Shown: piece by piece, positions 33,345 through 42,464 of the stretch
How the letters are laid out: every line of letters begins with the position of its first letter
Position numbering within the stretch: position 1 is the stretch's first letter
NCBI GenBank assembly: GCA_910589675.1
Contig: CAJUTO010000004.1
Coordinates: forward strand, 42,088 to 106,087
From: an uncultured Lactobacillus sp.
GTDB lineage: Bacteria; Bacillota; Bacilli; Lactobacillales; Lactobacillaceae
DNA: 64,000 nt
Direction of reading: 5' to 3'
Notes under the pieces: model-generated
The model's input: the letters and a program-made list of their open reading frames with translations, nothing else
Database searches by the model: none
What the model was told of the DNA's origin: nothing
Program-made: the position numbers and the translations under genes

Positions 33345-34499
33345 TTAAGCTTTGTATCTTGAAACACCATCTAAGTAGGTTTCTGACAAGGTCATATCTG
33401 GATTCAAAATCAAGAAGTCCGCATCTTTATCTGGCATAATTGAACCACAGTTAGCCAAAATGTGACTGCTCTTAGCAGGAACATAACTAGCCATCATTAC
33501 GGCCTCTTCTGGAGTTACAATGTTCCAGTCAACGACATTCTTAACTCCATCTTTCAATTGTAAAATACTACCGGCTAAATTATCGCCATCCTTCAAACGA
33601 GCCATCCCATCTTTTACATAAACTGGCAATTCACCTAACATGTAATCCCCATCTGGCATCATACCAGCTTCCATACAGTCTGTAATTAAAGCAATATGTT
33701 CTGGACCAACTGCCTTAATTAAAGCACGTACCATTGGCACTTGAACATGGTGACCATCACAGATTAATTCATCAGTCACATTGTTTAAAGCCATCGCAGC
33801 ATTAGAAATTGAAGCTGAATGGTGGCTTGGATCTGGCATTCCATTAAATGTATGAGTAAAAATACTTGCTCCAGCTTCAATACCTTCAACAGCTTGTTCA
33901 AAAGTTGCACTTGAGTGGCCTAAAGCAACCACAATGCCTTCTTTAACGGCTTCACGAATAAATTCCTTAGCGCCTTTTCTTTCAGGAGCCATCGAAATCT
34001 TTTTAAGCATCCCCTCAGAAGCAGTAAGCCATTTATTGAACTCTTCAATACTTGGATCTGTCATATATTTAGGATTTTCTGCACCCGCATGTTCTTCAGT
34101 AAAGAATGGTCCTTCAAAATGTATCCCTTGAATCTTGGCACCGCTTTCTTGACCGCGATAATTTGCAAACATTTCACAAATTTTAGTCAAAGTCTTGCTT
34201 GAAGCAGTAATAGTAGTAGGCATCCATGAAGTTACTCCCGCACTTAAAAGACCGTTAGAAATCTTATCAATTCCTTCCCAGCCGCTCTTCATCACGTCTT
34301 CTTTTAAAGAACCATGAATGTGTGTATCAACATATCCGGGAGCAACCCATTTTCCACTATAATCAACAATTTTTCCATCTGGCTTTTTATTTTCTGGATA
34401 GTAAAAACCAAACTTACCATTATCTTGAATTTCTAAATAACCGCCATTTTCAGTGCGATTTTCCAAAAAGAACTTATCAGCATGAATATAGTATGTCAT
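33345..34499 (-). CDS. nagA: N-acetylglucosamine-6-phosphate deacetylase
   Basis: A 384-residue amidohydrolase that removes acetate from GlcNAc-6-P in amino-sugar recycling. The metal site DTHIHG is at residues 59-63. ALGHSSATFEQA, THTFNGMP and CDGHHV carry further His ligands, and LITDCMEAG is the region of the catalytic Asp. The length is typical. It is monocistronic; no nagB lies next to it. It is divergent from the GH31 gene. Confidence 0.95.
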   Translation of the reverse strand: MTYYIHADKFFLENRTENGGYLEIQDNGKFGFYYPENKKPDGKIVDYSGKWVAPGYVDTHIHGSLKEDVMKSGWEGIDKISNGLLSAGVTSWMPTTITASSKTLTKICEMFANYRGQESGAKIQGIHFEGPFFTEEHAGAENPKYMTDPSIEEFNKWLTASEGMLKKISMAPERKGAKEFIREAVKEGIVVALGHSSATFEQAVEGIEAGASIFTHTFNGMPDPSHHSASISNAAMALNNVTDELICDGHHVQVPMVRALIKAVGPEHIALITDCMEAGMMPDGDYMLGELPVYVKDGMARLKDGDNLAGSILQLKDGVKNVVDWNIVTPEEAVMMASYVPAKSSHILANCGSIMPDKDADFLILNPDMTLSETYLDGVSRYKA

Positions 34500-34653
34500 A
34501 TTTTTGCTTCTTTCTATGTATTATTAATCTGATCTTCCATCTTCATTTTAGCTTATCCCATTGGTACTTACCAGTTTTAAGATATTTGATCAAAAAAATC
34601 TTCATTTTTTAGTTATAATGGGACTAGCAAAGTTTTTATAGGAAGAAAGAAAT

Positions 34654-37600
34654 ATGACACAAGATACGCAAATGAATAGACATCAATTAGGTCAACTGAT
34701 CGGTGCAAATAAGCGCGATCATTATTATGAATTGCATTATGCGACCGGAGAAGTTGCGCGTCTTTATATTCTGAGTGACGGGATTTTTCGTTATTTCCTT
34801 GATCCGGACAATAATTTTGACGAATCGCATACTTCATTTGTTGATCTTTCTAAATTTGATAACCATCTTTTTGAAAAATCTAGCCCACGTGCTACAAGCG
34901 ACTCTTTAATTATTCAAACTGGCAACTATCAGTTGATTTTCCAGCAAAAACCAGCGATTATGAGTGTTTTTGATGAAACTCTCCACCATACTCGCTTAGT
35001 ACAAGCCAGTCCACTTGAAATTGGTAATACAGATTCTGTAGAAATTCTCCATCAAAATAAGAATGAGTTCTACTTTGGTGGTGGATTACAAAACGGTTAT
35101 TTCAGTCATAAAGGTAAGGAAATCGAAATTAAGCGCGATCAGATTAAAGGAAAAGGCGGAGTTTTAACTCAAGTCCCTTTCTTCTGGTCTAATGCTGGAT
35201 TTGGTGAATTAAGAAACACCACCACTCTTGGCCACTATGATTTTGGTAGTAAACAAAATGATGTGACAATTTTAAGCCATAATACTCGAGTTTTTGATAA
35301 TTTCTACATTATTGGAAATTCTCCAAGCGATATTCTTAATAAGTACTACATTTTAACGGGTAGACCCTTAATGCCACCTAAGTATGCCTTTAAGTTAGGA
35401 TATGCTGGTAACTTTTTGTCTACACTTTGGCAACCAAGCGAAGCCAAGCAACGTAACGCCGAAATGTACGAAGATGAAACTTATTATGTTCCTACTGACA
35501 ATCCTGAAAATGCCAGTGGTAAAGCATCCCTTAATGGCGAAGATCAATATCAATTCTCAGCTCGCGCAATGCTTGATCGTTTTAAAAAAGAACGCTTCGA
35601 CCTTGGGTGGTTTATTCCAAATTACGGCGTAGAAAAGGTAGATCCACAAGCTATTTCTAGTTTTAACAATTATGCAAATTCTCAAAAGGTTGATCCTGGT
35701 ATTTGGACGACTGAAAGTGACAACATTCCTAATAATTCCTCATTTGTTGCTACAAATACTAGTGATGCCCAATTATTAAACAAGGATAAGCAGATTTTAA
35801 GGGAAAACTTGAAGAAAAAGCGTCCATTTATTCTCTCAAATACTGGCATTGCTGGGAGTCAAAGAAATTCTGCTTTGGCCTTTGGCGATATTGGGGGTAA
35901 TTGGGAAAACATTGCGACTCAAGTAGCCGGCTTTTTAGGTTCAAATCTTTCTGGAGAACCCATCTTAGGAAGTGCGGTGGATGGTACCGCTGGTGGTGGA
36001 AATGCCCAAATTTCAATTCGTGATTTTGAATGGAAAGCTTTTACCCCACTTTTATTTAGTATCGATAATCAAGGAAAATTCAGCAAAACTCCATTTGCTT
36101 ATAACGCCAAAATGACCCGCATCAATCGAGCTTATCTCAACTTAAGAGAACAGTTAAAGCATTATCTCTACACTTTAACTTACCAAGCACAATTAGGGGA
36201 ACCAATTATGCGAGCTTTGTTTATTGAATTTCCACATGAACAAGTTAACTACACTTCTCAAGTAGGTCATGAATTCATGCTAGGGCCAAATTTGTTAATT
36301 GCTCCAATTACCAACGGTCGAGAAGATAGCAATGGTAATAGCCGCAAGGACAATCTTTATTTACCAAATCATAGAACCATGTGGGTAGATCTTTTTACGG
36401 GAAATAAATATCTTGGCGGTCGCGTCTTTAACAAATTATCCTACCCTATTTGGCATTTACCAGTATTTGTCCGTGGAGGTTCCATTTTCGAACTTGGCAA
36501 TCGCAACTATTTACTTTATCCTCAAGGTAAGAGTGAGATCACATTTTATGATGACAATGGTTTTAATGATTTTAGCCACAATCATACTGAAACTCACCTT
36601 ACTTCAAATCTTGAATCAAGTAAGTTAAAAGTCACCATCGATCCAGTTCAAGGCAGTTATACTGGTATGGAAACCAATAATACTACCAACTTGAACATTA
36701 TGTGTGACACTTATCCTGATCGCGTAACAGTTAGAATTAATGATCAAGAAATCAACATGCAAGAATACGGCACAGTTGACACTTTTGGACATGCTAAAGA
36801 AGGTTATTTCTACAACACTAACTTTAGTTGGACACCTCAATTTGATCAGTATCAAGATCCTAAACACAAGCAAACTGCTTTACAAATTAAGCTTGCAAAC
36901 CGTGATGTGACTGATTCAAAAATTGAAATTGAAATTCAAAACTTTAATTACGGTAATGAAACTTTGGTGCACGCAATCACGGATTCACTTTTACGTTCAC
37001 CTAAGCAACCAATCATTGATCCTGAAAAGATTACCGCTCATTCTTTAACTGTTTCATGGCCTCAGCTAACTGATAAAGTTCAAATTGAAGTTAACGGCAT
37101 TTTATATGATGGGATTGATGGAGACTCATTTACTTTCCATGAACTAGAACCACATACTCGCTATATCATGCGTCTTCGTTATGTTTCAGGAAATAAAGTC
37201 TCTGAATGGTCAGACCCATTTGGTGCAATTACTAAACGTTCTGCGCTTGATTATGCAATTAAAAACGTTCAAGTAAACAGTAACTTAGAAAGTGATGCCC
37301 ATCATCCTTTGAACTACTTAACTGATCTTAAACTTGCTAGTGAATGGGAAACTACGGAAAGTGTTAGTGAGGATAATCCACTTACCTTAACCTTTACTTT
37401 TGCTCAACCAGAAAAATTAAGCCGGATGACTTATGTCCCACGCAATATTGATCACAAATCCGATCCCATTGAAGTTGGGGTTGAAATTTCTACCGATGGT
37501 GAAAACTTTACTCCTTATGGAGAACGTTTAACTTGGAAGGCAGATAGCAAGAATAAGGTTGTTGGGTTAAGAGATGTAACTGCTAAAGCAATTCGCTTAA

Positions 37601-37680
37601 CAGTTTACAAATCTTCTGGGGACAAGGTAGCCGGGAAAGAAGTTCTCTTTTTCAGAAACAAAAATTCAATTAATGACTAA
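34654..37680 (+). CDS. GH31 glycoside hydrolase with Fn3 and discoidin-like C-terminus
   Basis: A 1008-residue protein. Residues about 40-190 are the GH31 N-terminal domain, 210-560 the barrel (GRPLMPPKYAFKLGY; GIAGSQRN; FGDIGGNWENI, which carries the acid/base Asp; LSGEPILGSAVDG), then beta-sandwich parts. Near 790-860 lies an Fn3 domain (HSLTVSWPQL) and at 870-1005 a discoidin-like carbohydrate-binding module. There is no signal peptide, so it is cytosolic. The usual nucleophile segment is not recognisable (the barrel shows VATNTSDAQ where KxDxAW is expected), so activity and specificity are uncertain. Start: ATG after AGGAAGA. Confidence 0.85.
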   Translation: MTQDTQMNRHQLGQLIGANKRDHYYELHYATGEVARLYILSDGIFRYFLDPDNNFDESHTSFVDLSKFDNHLFEKSSPRATSDSLIIQTGNYQLIFQQKPAIMSVFDETLHHTRLVQASPLEIGNTDSVEILHQNKNEFYFGGGLQNGYFSHKGKEIEIKRDQIKGKGGVLTQVPFFWSNAGFGELRNTTTLGHYDFGSKQNDVTILSHNTRVFDNFYIIGNSPSDILNKYYILTGRPLMPPKYAFKLGYAGNFLSTLWQPSEAKQRNAEMYEDETYYVPTDNPENASGKASLNGEDQYQFSARAMLDRFKKERFDLGWFIPNYGVEKVDPQAISSFNNYANSQKVDPGIWTTESDNIPNNSSFVATNTSDAQLLNKDKQILRENLKKKRPFILSNTGIAGSQRNSALAFGDIGGNWENIATQVAGFLGSNLSGEPILGSAVDGTAGGGNAQISIRDFEWKAFTPLLFSIDNQGKFSKTPFAYNAKMTRINRAYLNLREQLKHYLYTLTYQAQLGEPIMRALFIEFPHEQVNYTSQVGHEFMLGPNLLIAPITNGREDSNGNSRKDNLYLPNHRTMWVDLFTGNKYLGGRVFNKLSYPIWHLPVFVRGGSIFELGNRNYLLYPQGKSEITFYDDNGFNDFSHNHTETHLTSNLESSKLKVTIDPVQGSYTGMETNNTTNLNIMCDTYPDRVTVRINDQEINMQEYGTVDTFGHAKEGYFYNTNFSWTPQFDQYQDPKHKQTALQIKLANRDVTDSKIEIEIQNFNYGNETLVHAITDSLLRSPKQPIIDPEKITAHSLTVSWPQLTDKVQIEVNGILYDGIDGDSFTFHELEPHTRYIMRLRYVSGNKVSEWSDPFGAITKRSALDYAIKNVQVNSNLESDAHHPLNYLTDLKLASEWETTESVSEDNPLTLTFTFAQPEKLSRMTYVPRNIDHKSDPIEVGVEISTDGENFTPYGERLTWKADSKNKVVGLRDVTAKAIRLTVYKSSGDKVAGKEVLFFRNKNSIND

Positions 37681-37685
37681 CAAAA

Positions 37686-37709
37686 AACGATCCATTTGGA
37701 TCGTTTTTT
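37686..37709. terminator. Bidirectional terminator
   Basis: AACGATCC/GGATCGTT with a four-base loop, A-run before and T-run after, lies between the GH31 gene and the convergent esterase. Confidence 0.9.
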
Positions 37710-38523
37710 ATCTCAATTCTTCTGTCAGCCACTCAATACTTAAATTAAACCATTTTGCCGCATGAGGGTTGTCTTGCCAACTTTGTCCTTCTTCCATCGT
37801 GGAATAACGGCCTAATGAAAAGCCATGTTTTCCTTTTTCAAAAATATGAGCTTCACATCTCACATCATGATCATTTAAAGATTTTATATATTCAATTGAA
37901 TTTGAAATAAGAACAACTGGATCATCCCATGCTTGGAAAACAAAAGTTGCCGGTGTTTCACGTGTTACACCTAAAGCTGTATCACGCAATTTAGGATCAT
38001 TCGGTAAATATTGCTCCGCACCCTGAGGCAAAGGAAAGCCAATATGTTCAATATTTACCAATGGATAACCAAGAATGGTTTTATTAGGTAAAACTTCTTC
38101 AGAATGATATCCATATTTTTCACTATATTCTTTACTATTAGCCATATAATTGGCACTTCCTGCCACATGTCCTCCAGCAGAAAAACCAATCGTTACAATT
38201 TTTTCAGGATCAATATTATAGTCTTGCGCATGATCACGATAATATTTAACTGTTGTCAAAACATCCAAAGCAGCATCAGGATAAATTGGGCCTTCTTGGA
38301 TTAAGTTATAATCCATAATCACACTATTGAAGCCATAAGCATTATAGCTCAATGCAACTGGCTCACCTTCTCTTTGTGATAAATGATCAAAACTCCCTCC
38401 TGGGATCACAATCATCAAAGGTCTCTTTTTTTCTGCTAAATTTGGATTATTTTCCAAAGTATAAGTATGAATATTAAATTTGCGATTATTAAAGTTAGTT
38501 AGTGTTAGATTTTCGACTTTCAT
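37708..38523 (-). CDS. Alpha/beta hydrolase (Aes/BD-FAE esterase type)
   Basis: A 271-residue cytosolic hydrolase. IVIPGGSFDHLS replaces the HGGG oxyanion motif, GFSAGGHVAG carries the Ser nucleophile, the acid is in FQAWDDPVV, and the His lies in KHGFSLG. The set matches acetyl-esterase/xylan-esterase-like lactobacillus enzymes. GAGG lies 8 bases before the ATG. The start overlaps the YibE/F gene by 29 bp, so the three genes 40389-37708 form an operon. Confidence 0.87.
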   Translation of the reverse strand: MKVENLTLTNFNNRKFNIHTYTLENNPNLAEKKRPLMIVIPGGSFDHLSQREGEPVALSYNAYGFNSVIMDYNLIQEGPIYPDAALDVLTTVKYYRDHAQDYNIDPEKIVTIGFSAGGHVAGSANYMANSKEYSEKYGYHSEEVLPNKTILGYPLVNIEHIGFPLPQGAEQYLPNDPKLRDTALGVTRETPATFVFQAWDDPVVLISNSIEYIKSLNDHDVRCEAHIFEKGKHGFSLGRYSTMEEGQSWQDNPHAAKWFNLSIEWLTEELR

Positions 38524-39283
38524 TTTTCACCTCATTATGGTCACTCATCCCCCTACTTAAGAAAAAGGTAGACAGTGGGACCGTCAAAATGACACCAATT
38601 AAGGAGTAAAGAATAATCAATGCCTCATTAACAAATAGTTTTTCATTTAAAACTTCTCCTAATGAATAGTGTAACCGAAAATACCACAAAAATAATGACA
38701 AAAAACTACCAAACATTCCAAATAAAATTGTATTCATGGATGTTCCTAACACATCATTACCAATTGCATTCCCACTGATCATTAAATTTTTACGGCTAAT
38801 TTCAGGATTATGTTTCTTAATTTCAAGTAAGCCTGAGCTCATCGCAACTGCCGCTTCTGCAATTGCACCAAGTGCTGAAAAAATAGCCACTGCTACGGCA
38901 ATCATCGGATAGCTTAACCCTGGCATCTGAGAAAGTCCAACTAAAACTTCCCCTGCTTCTGGTCCAAGACCGGCTGCTTGTGCCATCCATTGAAAAGCTA
39001 AAATGATCACACTTACAATCAAACATACTAAAAATGAGGAATAGAAAGAGTTTTTGGCTACGGTATAATCATGCGTTCCTAAATATATAATTGTCACCAA
39101 TTTAAGCGGAATAAAGATCAAAATCAAAATCGGGATATTTATTCCCCAAGAAATAAGCATAGCTACTAGAATTAACAAAATAGTATTAATCAACACACTA
39201 AAGAAACTTCTAATACCAGTTTCTCCGCCGACAATTGCCATCAAGATCGCTAATACAATAATTAAAGTTGTTAATGTACTCAT
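38495..39283 (-). CDS. YibE/F-family membrane protein (short)
   Basis: A 262-residue integral membrane protein with six to seven helices. The segment GLSQMPGLSYPMIAVAVAIFSALGAIAEAAVAMSSGL contains the conserved GAIAEAA motif of the YibE/F family, and SGNAIGNDVLGTSMNTIL the second family block. It is the partner of the longer YibE/F gene upstream, with which it overlaps by 4 bp. The transported or sensed molecule is unknown. Confidence 0.85.
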   Translation of the reverse strand: MSTLTTLIIVLAILMAIVGGETGIRSFFSVLINTILLILVAMLISWGINIPILILIFIPLKLVTIIYLGTHDYTVAKNSFYSSFLVCLIVSVIILAFQWMAQAAGLGPEAGEVLVGLSQMPGLSYPMIAVAVAIFSALGAIAEAAVAMSSGLLEIKKHNPEISRKNLMISGNAIGNDVLGTSMNTILFGMFGSFLSLFLWYFRLHYSLGEVLNEKLFVNEALIILYSLIGVILTVPLSTFFLSRGMSDHNEVKNESRKSNTN

Positions 39284-40389
39284 TCTAATTCGCCTCGTTT
39301 TTTATCTTTTAAGAACAACAAACTACATCCCGTTGCAAAAATAACCGTTAATACGATTCCAATCGCTGAAATTACGCTTTGAGTAGCCCCTAACGATAAA
39401 GTAAAACCAAATGCGGAGCCAATAGTATTATTGTCTCGCAAGTAAATGATTGTCATTGGCAATTCTTCTGCAATAAAAATTAAGACTAAAACATTAATCA
39501 ACGGTCCCATGATTTCTTGACCCATTGTGCGGCCACTAGTGATTAACTGCTTTGGAGTAATATCCTTCTTGGTTTGAACTAATTCATAAAGACTAGAAAC
39601 AATATCAGTTGCTTCATCCATTACAGCTCCCAAAATACCCAAAAGAGTTTGCGCTAAGAACAGCCCGCGTGGATCTTGCGTAGCATAATCACCAGTTTCA
39701 TATTTCATTTCCGATTCACCAGTTAATTTCATAATTAAATAGCAAAGTGCAAATGAAATAAACACCCCTAGTAAAGTTGCTAACCAAGTTGCCATCATCT
39801 TTTTATTTATACCTTGAACAATCGCCAAACTTATAAATGAAAAAACAACATCAGCTAAGCCAAACAACAGAATGATTTGAGTCCCATTCATTTTTACATC
39901 AAGTAAAATGACGCCATAGAATATTACCCAGCTGATCGCCATTGAAATGAGTAGAACGATAGTATGCTTACCTGCCATAAAAATCATCAAGGTCACTGTA
40001 ATGGTGACTAAGAGCGCCAAAACCCAATCTCTTTTGGGATTAACTAAAGCCAAGTCACCTTTTCTAAAATGAACAAAAATTCTCTGTTTGGCACGATACT
40101 TTTGGGTAACAAGCTGAGATGGATAATAAACATTTTTAACGGTATATGTTTTACCTTTATTTTCGCCGGATAAAATCTTCAAATGCAGAGTTTGTTCCCG
40201 AGTTTGATCGATATTGTTATAAACATCTTTATTAGTTTCGACTAAACGATCATGAATATGAGTATCCGTAATTAGCGCTACGTCATCTTTAGCATAAATA
40301 TCGGTTGCAAAATAGGTACATGCAGTCAAAATTAAGCCGATCACTAAAATTCCTAGCGCAATTAAATAGCGCCATTTCTTCTTTTTCAT
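39280..40389 (-). CDS. YibE/F-family membrane protein (long)
   Basis: A 369-residue membrane protein. One N-terminal helix (residues 8-28) is followed by an extracytoplasmic domain (about 30-120, LVTQKYRAKQRIFVHF) and seven or so helices bearing LLGILGAVMDEATDIVSSL and SGRTMGQEIMGPLIN, the YibE/F signatures. It is first gene of an operon with the short YibE/F gene and an esterase. Function is not established for the family. Confidence 0.87.
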   Translation of the reverse strand: MKKKKWRYLIALGILVIGLILTACTYFATDIYAKDDVALITDTHIHDRLVETNKDVYNNIDQTREQTLHLKILSGENKGKTYTVKNVYYPSQLVTQKYRAKQRIFVHFRKGDLALVNPKRDWVLALLVTITVTLMIFMAGKHTIVLLISMAISWVIFYGVILLDVKMNGTQIILLFGLADVVFSFISLAIVQGINKKMMATWLATLLGVFISFALCYLIMKLTGESEMKYETGDYATQDPRGLFLAQTLLGILGAVMDEATDIVSSLYELVQTKKDITPKQLITSGRTMGQEIMGPLINVLVLIFIAEELPMTIIYLRDNNTIGSAFGFTLSLGATQSVISAIGIVLTVIFATGCSLLFLKDKKRGELE

Positions 40390-40430
40390 CTTCTGGTTCT
40401 CCCTTACTAAATTCCTATCCCTATTAAAAA

Positions 40431-40459
40431 CAAAAGACGACCTTTTTTACAGTCGTCTT
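40431..40459 (-). terminator. Terminator of the MerR-HTH coiled-coil gene
   Basis: AAGACGAC pairs with GTCGTCTT across a ten-base loop, followed by TTGTTTT on the minus strand. Confidence 0.75.
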
Positions 40460-40466
40460 CAAAATC

Positions 40467-41201
40467 TTAAGAATTTAGAAACCTTTGCCACCAATGCTTT
40501 TTTCTTTTCATTGGTATTTGCATATCTTCAAGGGTACGATGCACATTTGCTGTAGCACGCTTTTTAGCATTCTCCTTAGCTTTAGTGATAATTTCATCGT
40601 GAACTTGATCTTCATCTTCATCTTCACTTTCAATCTCGCGTTCTTCTTCACGAGTTTGTGGAATTTCCACATTTTTTTCTTCCGGTGCTGCCAAAGCTGG
40701 CTTTTCTGCCTGATCCGCTGGTGCTGCAAGCTCTTTTTGCTTTTCTAATAGCTCTTGATTTTGCTTTTCCACTCTAGTTAATTGCTTTTGTAAAGAATCA
40801 ATTGCTTGATTTTGATTAGCAATTGTTTGTTGTAAAGTATTAAGCAATTTTACAACTTCTTGCGTATCCATCAGATCAGTAGCAATTGCCTGACTTTTTT
40901 CTTTTTCTGCGCGCTTCTTATCTTCAGTTTTTTTATCACTAACCGCATAAATTTGTCTGGCAGCTTCTTGGAGAGTTAAATTGCTCTTTTTTGAAAGTTG
41001 TTGGAAAGCGTCTAAATCACTAATATCTTGCTTACGATATAAACGTGCTTTTTGCTTAGTTCTCTCATAATAATCACTATTGCCCGTAACTTTTTCTACG
41101 ATCAATGAATACTTTCTCAGCGTAGCAACACTAATTCCTAGTTCTTTTGCAGCAACAGAAGGTGTTGCAAGTTCCTCAAAATCATGTTTGTTACTTGTCA
41201 T
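40467..41201 (-). CDS. MerR-type HTH, coiled-coil protein (RacA-like layout)
   Basis: A 244-residue protein. Residues 10-65 form a MerR-like winged helix (TPSVAAKELGISVATLRKYSLIVE). A coiled coil spans about 110-165 (repeating Leu/Gln, IDSLQKQLTRVEKQNQELLEK), then an Ala/Pro/Glu acidic stretch and a short basic aromatic end, KRKKHWWQRFLNS, that could dip into a membrane. The layout resembles RacA-like chromosome-anchoring proteins rather than a metabolite-sensing MerR. It is its own unit between ddl and the YibE/F operon. Confidence 0.75.
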   Translation of the reverse strand: MTSNKHDFEELATPSVAAKELGISVATLRKYSLIVEKVTGNSDYYERTKQKARLYRKQDISDLDAFQQLSKKSNLTLQEAARQIYAVSDKKTEDKKRAEKEKSQAIATDLMDTQEVVKLLNTLQQTIANQNQAIDSLQKQLTRVEKQNQELLEKQKELAAPADQAEKPALAAPEEKNVEIPQTREEEREIESEDEDEDQVHDEIITKAKENAKKRATANVHRTLEDMQIPMKRKKHWWQRFLNS

Positions 41202-41231
41202 GTCATCATACCCCTAACACTTTTTTAGAAT

Positions 41232-42314
41232 TTAATCATGCTTGTGAAGCAAATTCTTCTTATGGTCAAATCTTTCTTGACCTGCTTCTATTAAGCGAGT
41301 AATTAATTCTGTGTAAGGAATACCTGCTTCTTCAAAAAGCTTTGGATACATACTAATATTAGTAAAACCTGGCAAAGCATTAACCTCAGTCAATACCACC
41401 TTACCATCTGAGGTAAGCATAGAATCAATTCTAGCTAAGCCTGAACATTCAGTTGCTTGGTAAACCTTTAAAGCATTTGAACGAACAGTTTCTACAATAT
41501 CATCAGGTAAGTCTGCAGGAATTTGAAGCTTAGAAGTTGAATCATCATCATATTTATTTTCATAAGTATAAAATGAGCCTTTTGCATTGGTAATTTGTCC
41601 AACGCCTGCTACAATTGGATTATCGTTTCCTAAAACTGCAGTTTCAACTTCAGTACCAGGAACAGTTTCTTCAACTAAAACTTTGTCATCATATTTGAAG
41701 GCTTCTTCAAGAGCAGCTTCATATTCAGCTGCATTAGTTACATGACTAACCCCAACTGAAGAACCTTGGTTTGAAGGCTTAACAAATAAGTCAGTACCCA
41801 ATTTTTCGGCCACCTTATCATAGTTAAGCTTGTCATTTGACTTATCGTCAAATTCAAATCGTTTTACGGCAATCCAATTAGCCACTGGAACTCCAACACG
41901 TTGAGACAAAATCTTAGTGAATTCCTTGTCCATAGTTACAGCAGCTGCCAAGACATCATCACCAACAAATGGCTTGTTTAAAATTCTAAATAAACCTTGT
42001 AAACTTCCGTCTTCACCTAAGTTTCCGTGAACAATTGGGAAAAAGATGTCAATTTCTGGTAAATTAGCAAGTTCAACCAAGTTGGAAATGTTGTTTACTT
42101 TATATGGATTCTTTACTTGATAAGTTGGATCTTCTAAAACTTTAAAAGATTCTTCCTCGTTAGCAAAATATCCATCATTAGTAATCCAGATTGGATGTAC
42201 ATCAAATTTATCTTTGTCAATTGCTTTATAAATGTTGTGACCTGAAACGATAGATACTTCATATTCTGATGAGTTTCCACCGAAAATTAGTCCGACTTGT
42301 GTTTTTTTAGTCAT
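41232..42314 (-). CDS. ddl: D-alanine--D-alanine ligase
   Basis: A 360-residue ATP-grasp enzyme making the D-Ala-D-Ala (or D-Ala-D-Lac) end of the murein precursor. GGNSSEYEVS opens the N-domain, HGNLGEDGSLQGLF is the first signature and EVNALPGFTNISMYPKL the second. The active-site loop position (FYTYENKYDD, near residue 255) has a Tyr in the omega-loop region, while lactobacilli with D-Lac ends usually have Phe; the residue should be checked by alignment. It acts with the D-Asp ligase in wall synthesis. Confidence 0.94.
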   Translation of the reverse strand: MTKKTQVGLIFGGNSSEYEVSIVSGHNIYKAIDKDKFDVHPIWITNDGYFANEEESFKVLEDPTYQVKNPYKVNNISNLVELANLPEIDIFFPIVHGNLGEDGSLQGLFRILNKPFVGDDVLAAAVTMDKEFTKILSQRVGVPVANWIAVKRFEFDDKSNDKLNYDKVAEKLGTDLFVKPSNQGSSVGVSHVTNAAEYEAALEEAFKYDDKVLVEETVPGTEVETAVLGNDNPIVAGVGQITNAKGSFYTYENKYDDDSTSKLQIPADLPDDIVETVRSNALKVYQATECSGLARIDSMLTSDGKVVLTEVNALPGFTNISMYPKLFEEAGIPYTELITRLIEAGQERFDHKKNLLHKHD

Positions 42315-42464
42315 TTTGTTTTCTACCTCTTAATAATAGTTACCATTTCTTAATTATACGCAATAATGACCAGAAATGATGAAAAAGTAGGAACATTTTT
42401 TACTAAAGCCCTTTCACGATGGGTTATAATTAATTTGAATAGAAAAAAGAAAGGATGAATGATT

